A stretch of 64,000 nucleotides of DNA from SICU01 sp038045445 (GTDB lineage: Archaea; Nanobdellota; Nanobdellia; Pacearchaeales; GW2011-AR1): NCBI GenBank assembly GCA_038045445.1, contig JBBSYC010000001.1:81771-145770 (forward strand). The letters are read 5' to 3'. Positions 9,097 through 16,502 of this stretch are shown in pieces. Positions within the stretch are counted from its first letter, which is position 1. Every line of letters begins with the position of its first letter. Position numbers and translations under genes: made by a program. A model generated the notes under the pieces. The model did not search any database and was not told the DNA's origin. It worked only from the letters and a program-made list of their open reading frames with translations.

Positions 9097-9738
9097 ATGA
9101 TAAAAGGAATTATTTTTGATAAAGATGGCGTTATATTTGACTCTGAGCCAGTTTACGCTATGGCAACTATAAAAACTCTTGAGAAATTTGGGCATTTTTT
9201 AACAGAAAAAGATTATTTTGAATATTGGACAAGAAAAGGTTGGGGAATTAAGGAGTTTTTGGAGCATAAGAAAATTAAGATTGATCTTGAGGAATTCAAA
9301 AGGATGAGGCATGAAATAATTGATTTTGAAATTAAAAGAAAACTTCCCTTAATTGATGGTGCTGAAAAAGTTTTATCTTCTTTTAAGGGCATTTATCCTC
9401 TTGCTCTTGTTACTTCTTCTGATACAAGGGTGACTAATTTGAAACTTGAGATTTCTGGGTTTTACAGGTTTTTTGATTTTGTTATAACTAAAGAAGATGT
9501 TACAAATCACAAACCTCACCCCGAAGGGTTTTTGCTCGCTGCTGATAAACTTAATATTAATCCAGAGAATATTGTTGTGATAGAAGATGCCGAAAAAGGA
9601 GTAATTGCTGCTCACAATGCAGGAATGAAATGCATTGCGATACCAAATAAATATACTAAATTTAATGATTTTTCCTTGGCGGATGTTGTTCTTAGAGATA
9701 TAGGGGAGATTACTCCTGAACTGATTAAGACCTTGTAA
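9097..9738 (+). CDS. HAD-superfamily hydrolase (beta-phosphoglucomutase/phosphatase-like)
   Basis: HAD-IA enzyme with motif I FDKDGVIFDSE (nucleophile Asp, acid/base Asp), motif II LVTSSD, motif III Lys in NHKPHPEGF, and motif IV VVIEDAEKGV. The helical cap after motif I fits the beta-phosphoglucomutase/phosphoglycolate phosphatase group. The motif is FDKDG rather than the more common FDMDG. The substrate cannot be told from sequence: sugar phosphates or phosphoglycolate are likely, the latter being notable given the RuBisCO at 62.5 kb, but that link is speculation. It starts 20 nt after nth. Confidence 0.85.
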   Translation: MIKGIIFDKDGVIFDSEPVYAMATIKTLEKFGHFLTEKDYFEYWTRKGWGIKEFLEHKKIKIDLEEFKRMRHEIIDFEIKRKLPLIDGAEKVLSSFKGIYPLALVTSSDTRVTNLKLEISGFYRFFDFVITKEDVTNHKPHPEGFLLAADKLNINPENIVVIEDAEKGVIAAHNAGMKCIAIPNKYTKFNDFSLADVVLRDIGEITPELIKTL

Positions 9739-9741
9739 AGA

Positions 9742-9749
9742 TTTTTATA
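9742..9749 (+). promoter_or_regulatory. TATA box of secG
   Basis: TTTTTATA lies about 25 nt before ATG 9771, consistent with leaderless transcription of the small translocase gene. Confidence 0.5.
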
Positions 9750-9770
9750 CTAACCTTTATTGTGTCTTTC

Positions 9771-9941
9771 ATGGCTCACCAACAACAATCTCTTCAGATG
9801 CCTGGTGCATTTGGTGGAATTATGCGTTATGATTCAGAGTATCAAAGCAAGGTTATGCTTTCTCCAAAGGCAGTTGTTGCGTTTTTGGTTGCGGTTATAG
9901 CCTTTGTTATTGTTTTGAAAGTTTTCTGGCCTGTTGTTTAA
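9771..9941 (+). CDS. secG: Preprotein translocase Sec61-beta/SecG subunit
   Basis: A 56-aa single-pass protein. It has the cytoplasmic signature PGAFGGIMRYDSEYQSKV and then one C-terminal membrane helix (AVVAFLVAVIAFVIVLKVFW), as in archaeal Sec61-beta. It is the small tail-anchored subunit of the SecYEbeta channel, which must export the many surface proteins in this window. Length and order match the family exactly. Confidence 0.9.
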   Translation: MAHQQQSLQMPGAFGGIMRYDSEYQSKVMLSPKAVVAFLVAVIAFVIVLKVFWPVV

Positions 9942-10019
9942 TTGTTCAAATTGAGTTTATTCATAGTTTTGAATAAAGTTTAAATAGAATAAAATTATTT
10001 TGTCATACTGGTGATTGAA

Positions 10020-10223
10020 ATGTCAAGCAATAGAGACTTAAGAGATCAGATGAATAGTGATTCTGTTGCCGAGGCTTTTGGTTTTCTTTTATCTGGAAAG
10101 AAGGGATATAAAACAGTTATTGAAAGAAAGGTTGAGCCACTTCGTTGTTCTGGGTGTAATGTTGTTTTGCAAGATGGTGTTAAGTTTTGTTCTGAGTGTG
10201 GGACTAGAGTTGTTAAGAAATAG
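10020..10223 (+). CDS. Small zinc-ribbon protein
   Basis: A 67-aa protein with a C-terminal zinc ribbon, CSGCNVVLQDGVKFCSECG (two CxxC knuckles). The N-terminal half is probably helical. ATG 10020 is preferred over GTG 10011 because GGTGAT at 10009-10014, complementary to the 16S rRNA tail, sits at ribosome-binding-site distance from it. The function is unknown; such ribbons often mediate protein or nucleic-acid contacts. The remnant of a phosphoesterase gene follows on the other strand. Confidence 0.7.
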   Translation: MSSNRDLRDQMNSDSVAEAFGFLLSGKKGYKTVIERKVEPLRCSGCNVVLQDGVKFCSECGTRVVKK

Positions 10224-10350
10224 GCTTACCTTCTTTAATAAATTCTAACTTTGTTATCTTGTTGTCTTTGATTTCTAGAATGGTGTTTACATGAGAGCCA
10301 AAGCCTGCGTTTACTATTGTTGTTTGATTTATTGTGTCTTTTTCTAAGTT
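10213..10350 (-). pseudogene. C-terminal remnant of a metallophosphoesterase gene
   Basis: The minus strand encodes a 45-codon coding-like tail (TIVNAGFGSHVNTILEIKDNKITKLEF...) ending in TAA, with a stop immediately upstream and no start. The pattern resembles the last strands of YfcE-like phosphoesterases. The matching N-terminus is found 0.9 kb away at 11234-11317 on the same strand. The two pieces look like the ends of one gene whose middle was replaced by the nucleotidyltransferase-like gene on the other strand. Confidence 0.55.
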
Positions 10351-10429
10351 CTATTCTTAGTAAAATGGTTATAATAAAATTAATTCTTTCTTTAATTAAA
10401 CTTAAATAATCTGGCTTCGTTTAAAAAAA

Positions 10430-11212
10430 ATGGAGACAAAAGAGATAAGAAAAATCCTAAAATCTAGTTTCGAGAGTTGTTCTTTTTATAACCATATTAA
10501 GGGGGTGACAATTGTTGGATCATTCTCTGAAGATAGATCTTTGTATTGCAATGACGAGGCTGATATTTTATTGGTTGTAGATACTATTGATGTAGTCTTA
10601 TTAAAAAAAATTCATGATTGGGCAAAAGATATATATAAAAAAAATACAAATAAAAGGAAATGGAAGTACACATTTAAAAATGGACCCTACAAAGAGGTAG
10701 CTTACAAACCAAATTTATTACTTCAAATTTTGTTGGACCCCTTAAGTGAGTTAGGGAATTATCCCCCAACTTTCCTAAAATCTTTTGAAAAAAAACATAA
10801 AGTTCTATTGGGAAAATTTCTTTACCCTAAGGTTAAACAACCCACACTTAAGAGTATCTGTTATCAAAAAAGGAATCTCATTTGGTGGATTGATAAGATA
10901 AAAAATAATAAAACCTTTTATTTTGAATGGATTCAGGCAGGGAATAAGGTAAAATTAGATTTCAAAATTATTAAAATTCCATTAGAACAAACATGTGAAA
11001 TGGCTCTTTCAGTGTTAAAGAAGGAATTTAATAATCTGATTTTGGCAGGGTACAAACCAACCAAAGAGATTAGTAAAGAAGTTGAAGGGTTATTGATTTA
11101 TGACAGTACAATCAAATCATGTAAAAAATTTAAAAAGACAAAAGAAATAATTAACAAAATAGTTTCTTTATTCAAAAGATTACATAAAAACTCGCTAAAA
11201 CAGTGTGAATAA
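10430..11212 (+). CDS. Nucleotidyltransferase-like protein
   Basis: A 260-aa protein whose N-terminus has the Pol-beta nucleotidyltransferase pattern GSFSEDRSLY...EADILLVVD. The motif after GS reads D-I-L instead of the usual D-[IV]-D, so one metal ligand seems absent and activity is doubtful. The rest is Lys/Trp-rich and helical, as in two-domain NTases. Codon use is richer in A runs than in neighbours such as nth. It sits exactly between the two halves of a broken phosphoesterase gene, which suggests it arrived by insertion. Substrate unknown. Confidence 0.6.
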   Translation: METKEIRKILKSSFESCSFYNHIKGVTIVGSFSEDRSLYCNDEADILLVVDTIDVVLLKKIHDWAKDIYKKNTNKRKWKYTFKNGPYKEVAYKPNLLLQILLDPLSELGNYPPTFLKSFEKKHKVLLGKFLYPKVKQPTLKSICYQKRNLIWWIDKIKNNKTFYFEWIQAGNKVKLDFKIIKIPLEQTCEMALSVLKKEFNNLILAGYKPTKEISKEVEGLLIYDSTIKSCKKFKKTKEIINKIVSLFKRLHKNSLKQCE

Positions 11213-11233
11213 TTTTGAGTATGAGCTAATTCT

Positions 11234-11317
11234 TGGGGCTATGATTGCATCAAAATCATTACTATAAATCTCTGGCTTGTTTTCATGAAGGTCTCCTATT
11301 ATTAGAAATTTTGTCAT
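11234..11317 (-). pseudogene. N-terminal remnant of a metallophosphoesterase gene
   Basis: From ATG 11317 the minus strand reads MTKFLIIGDLHENKP...DAIIAP, the first strand and GDxH metal motif of a calcineurin-like phosphoesterase. Homology stops where GD should follow, and the frame ends at an unrelated stop. The C-terminal piece is at 10213-10350. The second metal site (GNH/E) is missing, so the gene is dead. Confidence 0.65.
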
Positions 11318-11337
11318 TTTAATAGAGGTTTAGAAAG

Positions 11338-11347
11338 CTATAAATAA
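11338..11347 (+). promoter_or_regulatory. TATA box of nac
   Basis: CTATAAATAA is centred 25 nt before ATG 11368 and supports a leaderless start at that codon rather than at 11356. Confidence 0.5.
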
Positions 11348-11367
11348 TCTCGTTTTTGATTTGTTTT

Positions 11368-11703
11368 ATGTTTGGAGGAATAGACCCTAAGAAGATGCAG
11401 GCAATGATGAAACAGATGGGAATCAAACAAGATGAGGTCGAGGCTGTTCGGGTTGTTATTGAAAAGGTGGATGGTGGCAAAATAGTCATAGAGGAACCTT
11501 CTGTTGTTAAGGTGACTATGCAGGGCCAGCAATCTTGGCAGATATCTGGAAACGCTCATGAGGAATCTGGAGATTCTGAAAATACTAAAGATGAAGATGT
11601 TCGTTTAATTATGGATAAGACAGGTAAGAGTTTTGAAGAATGCTCTCAAGTTCTTGAAAAGAACAATGGGGATATTGCTCAGAGTATAATGGATTTGTCG
11701 TGA
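11368..11703 (+). CDS. nac: Nascent polypeptide-associated complex protein (archaeal NAC)
   Basis: Ribosome-bound chaperone homologous to eukaryotic alpha-NAC, working as a homodimer at the exit tunnel. The start MFGGIDPKKMQAMMKQMG is the canonical archaeal NAC N-terminus. A NAC beta-barrel follows (IVIEEPSVVKVTMQGQQSWQI), and a C-terminal UBA domain (DVRLIMDKTGKSFEECSQVL...) ends the protein. The 111-aa length is normal. The TATA box fixes ATG 11368. Confidence 0.92.
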   Translation: MFGGIDPKKMQAMMKQMGIKQDEVEAVRVVIEKVDGGKIVIEEPSVVKVTMQGQQSWQISGNAHEESGDSENTKDEDVRLIMDKTGKSFEECSQVLEKNNGDIAQSIMDLS

Positions 11704-11797
11704 AATTGAGTGTTTGTATATCTCTTTATAAATTTAGGCTTTTCGAAAGGTATAAAAAGAACTTTTTGTTTATTATGCTCCTTTAGGACAGGTATTT

Positions 11798-12223
11798 ATG
11801 TTAATTGATGAGATTATAAAGGAAAAGATTAGTGCAGACCATTTACTTTATGTGAGTCTGAAGTACACTAAGACTTGTGATGTTATATTAAATTTGCTTT
11901 CTCGTTGGAAGATAATGATTGATACTTCTTTTGCTTTTTTAATTAAAAAGTCTGGGAAAAGTTGGAAGCCTGTTTTTGATGCTCCAAGAGCAAGGTTTTT
12001 ACAATTAAGAAAAGTCTATGCTAATGTACCTGAGGTTGCAGAGACTTTGGAGCTTTATGAATTTTTTAGAGATATCGAAGGTCTTGAGAAGGCAAGAGAA
12101 AATGAATTTAGAAAAGGAGTTAATTTAAAAGTTAATTATAAGGGAAAAGTTATCGATATAAATCTTGAAAGGCTTGCAATATATTCGCAAATTCTAGAAA
12201 GGTTTATAAGCTATCTCAAGTAA
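11798..12223 (+). CDS. Conserved-looking hypothetical protein
   Basis: A 141-aa protein I do not recognise. It is mostly helical, with no Cys cluster, signal peptide or membrane helix. The basic stretch KKSGKSWKPVFDAPRARFLQLRK and the beta strand VNLKVNYKGKVIDINL suggest a soluble protein, possibly binding nucleic acid. It lies 30 nt before minD in the same orientation and is probably co-transcribed with it. Confidence 0.6.
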   Translation: MLIDEIIKEKISADHLLYVSLKYTKTCDVILNLLSRWKIMIDTSFAFLIKKSGKSWKPVFDAPRARFLQLRKVYANVPEVAETLELYEFFRDIEGLEKARENEFRKGVNLKVNYKGKVIDINLERLAIYSQILERFISYLK

Positions 12224-12253
12224 TTGAATATATTGAGGCTATTTTAAATTCAC

Positions 12254-12997
12254 ATGACAGTAATAACGGTTACATCTGGAAAAGGTGGAGTTGGTAAAAC
12301 TACTACTACTATTAATCTTGGCGCTGCTTTAAACTCTTTCAATAAAGAGGTTATAATTGTCGATGCTAACTTGACTACCCCTAATGTGGGATTGCATCTT
12401 GGGGCTCCTATTGTACCTGTTAATTTGAATCATGTTATGCAAGGTAAGGCTAAAGTTGCGGATGCTATTTATGAACATGATTCAGGTACAAAGGTAATTC
12501 CTTCTTCTCTTTCAGTTAAGGAACTTAGGAGAATAAATCATGATAAACTAAAAGATGTTGCTAAGAAGTTGAGAAGTATGGCAGATTTTATTTTGTTTGA
12601 CTCTGCGGCGGGGCTTGGAGATGAAGCTTGTAGTTCTATAGAGGCTGCTGATGAACTTATAATTGTGACTAATCCTGAGATAACTGCTGTTACAGATGCC
12701 TTGAAGACGGTTAAATTGGCTCAAGAGTTGGGAAAGAAAGTTAGGGGAGTAATTATTACTCGTGTTTCAGGAAACACCCACGAGATGTCTATTTCTAATA
12801 TAAAAGAAATGTTGGACTTGCCTGTTTTGGGCGTTGTTCCTGAAGACAAGAAAATTTTAGCTTCTTTAAGACATAAGGATGCTGTTATACATATGTATCC
12901 ATACACAAAGTCTGCTTTAGCTTATAAGAGAATTGCTGCTAAGATTGCCGGAGTGAATTATAAAGAGCCTGGTTTTTGGAAGAAAATGATAGGTTAA
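12254..12997 (+). CDS. minD: MinD/ParA-family ATPase
   Basis: Deviant Walker A ATPase (TVTSGKGGVGKTTTTINLG, signature Lys present), with switch strands FILFDSAAGLG and an acidic VDANLTTPN box. Members position division or surface machines by ATP-dependent dimerisation at the membrane. The 247-aa length fits archaeal MinD; the C-terminus (PGFWKKMIG) could form the short amphipathic membrane-targeting helix. No MinE or FtsZ gene is nearby, so it could equally serve pilus or cell-pole positioning. Confidence 0.85.
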   Translation: MTVITVTSGKGGVGKTTTTINLGAALNSFNKEVIIVDANLTTPNVGLHLGAPIVPVNLNHVMQGKAKVADAIYEHDSGTKVIPSSLSVKELRRINHDKLKDVAKKLRSMADFILFDSAAGLGDEACSSIEAADELIIVTNPEITAVTDALKTVKLAQELGKKVRGVIITRVSGNTHEMSISNIKEMLDLPVLGVVPEDKKILASLRHKDAVIHMYPYTKSALAYKRIAAKIAGVNYKEPGFWKKMIG

Positions 12998-13059
12998 TTT
13001 GTAACTTTTGAATAGTTATAATTAAATAGATTTATATATGATTCTTTTTTTGGTTTTTT

Positions 13060-14577
13060 ATGTCAAGTACTCAAATAGACAAGAATTATGGAAATGATTG
13101 GGCTAAATCAAAATCTCGTGATTTAGTTAGAAGTATGATTCAAAGGAATTTAGGTTATAGAAGACCTCAAGATTTAAGAGTTTTATGTTTTCCTGGAAAT
13201 GAAGCTACCGAAGTCAAGGAAGTTTATGATCTCCTTGGAATTCCAAGAGGAAATATTGTTGGGGTTGAAAGAGATCCTAAGGTTGCTGAGATGATTAAGT
13301 CTCAAGGACTTGGAATTCAAGTTGTTAATCAAACTTTGGAAGATTATGTTGCTTCGCAAGATTCTTTGGGTTTTGATGTTGTTAGTTTGGACTATACGGG
13401 TCCTTTGAATGGAGGACAGCTTGAAAGTTTGAGAACAATTTCTTTAATGAATTCTAGAGAAGATTTTATTCTTAATCAATCTAATTTGGCTAAAAGGGAC
13501 GGATCTAATAAAGATTTGTATGTTGCTGGGGCGATTGGTAGAAAGTTAAGAGATCCTTCTAATCCTCAAATGCTTATGTCCTCGCAAATTTCTTCGGTAA
13601 ATCCTTTTGGAGACGGTAGTTCTTTGGATATAGTTATTTCTGGGGAAAAACAATTTGAAGATGCAGATATTGGGTCTGCTAGAACTTATGGTTATTCTCG
13701 TCTTTTAAGTGCCTCTTTACAATCTCCCGATGAGTCCCAACAAGAGTTTCTTAAAAAATTAGTATTTTTTCTAGGTTTAGACGAGGGGCTAATTAAAGAA
13801 TTAGAGAGCAATTTTTCAGCTAAATCTCAAATTCAGATTAGTAGTTTGGCTCTTCATTCTATAAAAAAATCTCTTCTTGCTCGCGGAATTAATGATTCTT
13901 TTAGTGCCCAAGGAATTCTTGGCGCTTTATGGCATGCTAGTCTTCCTAAATCTTACGAGCCCTGTGATGCGGAGGCATATTCTTATATCTCTGAATCTGG
14001 AGCTCCTATGATAGGAGCAGTTCATTATCTTAAATCTATCTCTCGTTCCCAACCAGAAGCGAGAGAATTATCCCGGCTGGTAACTTTTCAGGGAAAATTT
14101 AAAGTGATTGATAGGGGCAGATTAGCCCAGGCGATATCAAGATTTGGTAGATCTTATAAAAGAGGCATGAATATTGGAAGAATTGTTGAGGGTAGAATAA
14201 AGGCGGAGAACCCTGTTTTTCTAGGCTCATCTGCCCGACCTGTTTTAACTAAGCAGAGAGCTATTGAAGAATTTAGGGCTGGTGCTTCTGTGGATGAAGT
14301 TAGAGAAAAATATAGGGGTGTGAATGGAAAGCCTCTTGCACAATGGAAAGCACATGTGACTATGGGGACCTACAATGATTCTCTTAGAAGTGAAGAAGTG
14401 ATTGTTGAAGATGTTGAGGATTCAGATGTTGAGAAAATAACAAAAGAACAGGCACTTGATTTGCTTTCTAATGGGGTTCCTCCCAAAGAAATTGCAGACG
14501 CATATCCTACTTCATTTACTCAACCTCAATTAATAGCTTTTAACTATTGGTTAGGTAAAGGCAAATATACTGGTTAG
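13060..14577 (+). CDS. Putative SAM-methyltransferase-fold protein with C-terminal HTH repeats
   Basis: The N-terminal 150 residues look like a Rossmann methyltransferase: glycine loop VLCFPGNEATEVKEV, acidic strand end IVGVERDP, and FDVVSLDYTGP at the motif IV position. The middle is unassigned. The last about 100 residues hold two similar helical units (AIEEFRAGASVDEVREKY and ALDLLSNGVPPKEIADAY), each ending in an aromatic-rich segment, like tandem helix-turn-helix motifs. This suggests a DNA- or RNA-directed methyltransferase or a regulator, perhaps from a plasmid or virus. It converges with the next gene with a 4-nt overlap of stops. Confidence 0.55.
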   Translation: MSSTQIDKNYGNDWAKSKSRDLVRSMIQRNLGYRRPQDLRVLCFPGNEATEVKEVYDLLGIPRGNIVGVERDPKVAEMIKSQGLGIQVVNQTLEDYVASQDSLGFDVVSLDYTGPLNGGQLESLRTISLMNSREDFILNQSNLAKRDGSNKDLYVAGAIGRKLRDPSNPQMLMSSQISSVNPFGDGSSLDIVISGEKQFEDADIGSARTYGYSRLLSASLQSPDESQQEFLKKLVFFLGLDEGLIKELESNFSAKSQIQISSLALHSIKKSLLARGINDSFSAQGILGALWHASLPKSYEPCDAEAYSYISESGAPMIGAVHYLKSISRSQPEARELSRLVTFQGKFKVIDRGRLAQAISRFGRSYKRGMNIGRIVEGRIKAENPVFLGSSARPVLTKQRAIEEFRAGASVDEVREKYRGVNGKPLAQWKAHVTMGTYNDSLRSEEVIVEDVEDSDVEKITKEQALDLLSNGVPPKEIADAYPTSFTQPQLIAFNYWLGKGKYTG

Positions 14578-14909
14578 TGTATTTTACTTCCCGGAGATAT
14601 TTGTTTTTCTGGTTTTATAAAAAAGACGTTCGTTTTTTCTTCATTGCTCGCTGCTAGAATCATTCCATTGCTTTCTACTCCTCTTAACACTACTGGTTCT
14701 AAATTTGCCACGAATATGGCTTGTTTACCTTTAAGGTCTTCATGAGTATAGTATGTTCTTAGGCCTGCTACTATTGTTCTTGCTATTGGTTCTCCTAAAT
14801 CTACTTTTAAGATGTAGAGTTTGTCTGCTTTAGGATGATTTTCAACTTCTAGAATTGTTCCGACTCTTAAGTCTATTTTTTGGAAATCTGTGAATGGGAT
14901 TTTTGTCAT
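14574..14909 (-). CDS. tRNA-binding domain protein (MetRS beta/CsaA-like)
   Basis: An 111-aa OB-fold EMAPII-like tRNA-binding protein: FQKIDLRVGTILEVENHPKADKLYILKVDLG, VAGLRTYY, AIFVANLEPVVLRGVESNGMIL. It matches the C-terminal appendix of many MetRS enzymes. The MetRS at 16499-18001 ends without this domain, so this protein probably supplies it in trans. Its ATG overlaps the ancestral stop of hicA by 4 nt (ATGA), tying it to the HicBA operon. Confidence 0.88.
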   Translation of the reverse strand: MTKIPFTDFQKIDLRVGTILEVENHPKADKLYILKVDLGEPIARTIVAGLRTYYTHEDLKGKQAIFVANLEPVVLRGVESNGMILAASNEEKTNVFFIKPEKQISPGSKIH

Positions 14910-15123
14910 GTTAGTACCTCTTCTAATGTTAGTCCTGCATCTTTCACTATGTGATGAAGAGTTCCCTTTTTAAATTAGGATGTTTTGGAACAGTCAGTTT
15001 TATTATTTTAAAAGGAGTGTTCTTTTCTAATCTAATATGCGAACCTCTTTGCCTTACAACCACAAATCCAAATCTTTGCAACCTTTTTATTAATTCAATT
15101 CCAGAGATCTGTGGAATTTTCAT
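14906..15123 (-). pseudogene. hicA: HicA-type toxin gene, -1 frameshifted (pseudogene or programmed)
   Basis: HicA dsRBD-like mRNA interferase. The first frame reads MKIPQISGIELIKRLQRFGF..., VVVRQRGSHIRLEK (catalytic GSH His present) and TVPKHPNLK, then stops at 14947. Stepping back one base at AAT TTA AAA AGG restores KGTLHHIVKDAGLTLEEVLT, the normal HicA ending, and a TGA that overlaps the next ATG. The break lies on T-TTA-AAA, a classical -1 slippery heptamer. It is either a lost A in an A-run or true -1 frameshifting. ATG 15123 overlaps the hicB stop by 4 nt. Confidence 0.75.
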
Positions 15124-15326
15124 ACAATTATTTTTTCGCTTATTCCTTTATCAAGATAAACCATTATTTCGTTTTGATCAGGTTCTAAATATAATTGTAT
15201 TGCTTCCTTAATATTCTCTATAGCTTCTTCTTTTGTTTCTCCTTGAGATACACAGCCTTGTAATGATGGGACATATACGGTATATCCACCTTCTTCTTGA
15301 GGCTCAAGTATGATATATAATTCCAT
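15120..15326 (-). CDS. hicB: HicB-type antitoxin
   Basis: A 68-aa HicB partial RNase H fold: YIILEPQEEGGYTVYVPSLQGCVSQGETKEEAIENIKEAIQLYLE, the family's signature. It would neutralise HicA by covering its active site. There is no separate C-terminal DNA-binding domain, as in the shortest HicB forms. The order hicB then hicA, with a 4-nt overlap, is a known arrangement. This antitoxin frame is intact while its toxin gene is broken. Confidence 0.88.
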   Translation of the reverse strand: MELYIILEPQEEGGYTVYVPSLQGCVSQGETKEEAIENIKEAIQLYLEPDQNEIMVYLDKGISEKIIV

Positions 15327-15366
15327 ATATTTTTACGTTTAGTAGAGATTATAAGTTTTTTGGTGC

Positions 15367-16065
15367 TTATATTGTAGCTCCGCCATCTACTGCTAAGATT
15401 GTGCCCGTTGTAAAATCATTTTCTGCTAAAAAAATGGTTGCATGAGCAATTTCTTCAGGTTTTCCCGCTCTTTTCATCGGATGTCTGGTAGCACTTCTTT
15501 TAAGATTACTTAATCCCTCTTCTTTTGATGTCTCTGATTTCAACCATATAGGGGTGTCAATTACTCCAGGGTTAATACAATTAACTCTAATTTCATTTTC
15601 AATTAATTCCAATGCTAAACTCTTTGTTAAATTTATAATTGCTGCTTTTGATAAGCTATATATTGAATTTCCAGGTCTCGGAGTTATTCCACTTATTGAA
15701 CCTATATTTATGATGCATCCGCCCTTGCTGATTTTATAAATTGAATATTTACACATCCAAAAAACTCCTTTAATATTTGTATCAATAACTTTATTGATTT
15801 CTTCTGTTGTTGTTTTTTCTATTGTGTCTCCTGCGAAAATTCCTGCATTATTTACTAGAATATCTATTGACTTTACTTTGTTTATTGCTGATTTTATCTG
15901 TTCTTCTTTACTTACATCAACTTTATGGAATTCGCATTCATAATCTGGTTTGTTTTTTCCAAAGATAATTATTTTTGCTCCTTTTTGCATAAACTCTTTT
16001 GCTATTGCTTTTCCGATGCCCGTACTTCCGCCAGTTATTAGGGAGGTTTTGTTTTTTAGATTCAT
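15367..16065 (-). CDS. Short-chain dehydrogenase/reductase
   Basis: Classical SDR of 232 aa. The NAD(P) loop is LITGGSTGIGKAIAKEF, the NNAG motif is ILVNNAGIFAG, the catalytic Ser is in INIGSISG and the catalytic Tyr/Lys in YSLSKAAI; the C-terminus (GTILAVDGGAT) is family-typical. It most resembles 3-oxoacyl-ACP reductase/glucose dehydrogenase-like members. The substrate is unknown, and no fatty-acid genes flank it. It stands between toxin-antitoxin pairs. Confidence 0.88.
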   Translation of the reverse strand: MNLKNKTSLITGGSTGIGKAIAKEFMQKGAKIIIFGKNKPDYECEFHKVDVSKEEQIKSAINKVKSIDILVNNAGIFAGDTIEKTTTEEINKVIDTNIKGVFWMCKYSIYKISKGGCIINIGSISGITPRPGNSIYSLSKAAIINLTKSLALELIENEIRVNCINPGVIDTPIWLKSETSKEEGLSNLKRSATRHPMKRAGKPEEIAHATIFLAENDFTTGTILAVDGGATI

Positions 16066-16083
16066 TTTTAGATATTATAACTT

Positions 16084-16287
16084 TTAAATAAGATTTTTAA
16101 CATTAATTTGAGAGAGTGATTTTAGAGGTATTCTTTTACTTACATTTAATAGTTCTATCCCTAAAATATTTGAATCTTTATCTAAATCAATTATTGTGAA
16201 GTCATCTATTTTCTTATTTTTTGCGAATTCTCCACTACGAAACTCTATATAAATTGCATCTGCTTCTTTATCGTAAGTTATTTCCAT
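16084..16287 (-). CDS. DUF2283 protein (putative antitoxin)
   Basis: A 67-aa DUF2283 protein: ITYDKEADAIYIEFRSG...DDFTIIDLDKDSNILGIELLNVS. These proteins often follow DUF4258 genes and are thought to be their antitoxins. It starts a few bases after where the intact DUF4258 frame would end (16292). It is the last gene of the metG-DUF4258-DUF2283 operon. Confidence 0.82.
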   Translation of the reverse strand: MEITYDKEADAIYIEFRSGEFAKNKKIDDFTIIDLDKDSNILGIELLNVSKRIPLKSLSQINVKNLI

Positions 16288-16502
16288 TTTGTTATATCCA
16301 GTAAATTGTTATTACCTTTATGTGTTTCTGTTTTTTCACAACATATTTCAATTGTTCCATAGGGTAATTTTTTGCTAAAATAATATTGTTCGTGTTTCTT
16401 ATCTATTTTTTCAGGATAATTAATAATATCCATTACTTCTTGTTCTGTAATTTTTCTTTTTATAATTCTTGCTTTAGCATGTTCTGTAAATATTATTTTC
16501 AT
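16278..16502 (-). pseudogene. DUF4258 putative toxin with C-terminal frameshift
   Basis: DUF4258 RelE/BrnT-like protein: IFTEHAKARIIKRKITEQEVMDIINYPEKI...YFSKKLPYGTIEICCEK. The track ending TETHKGNNNLL is atypical. Removing one A from the A6 run in GAAAAAACAG gives QKHIKVITIYWI and a stop at 16292, the normal family ending. So the gene carries a one-base insertion, or the run is miscalled. The ATG overlaps the metG stop (ATGA). The protein may still fold, lacking only its last strand. Confidence 0.65.
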
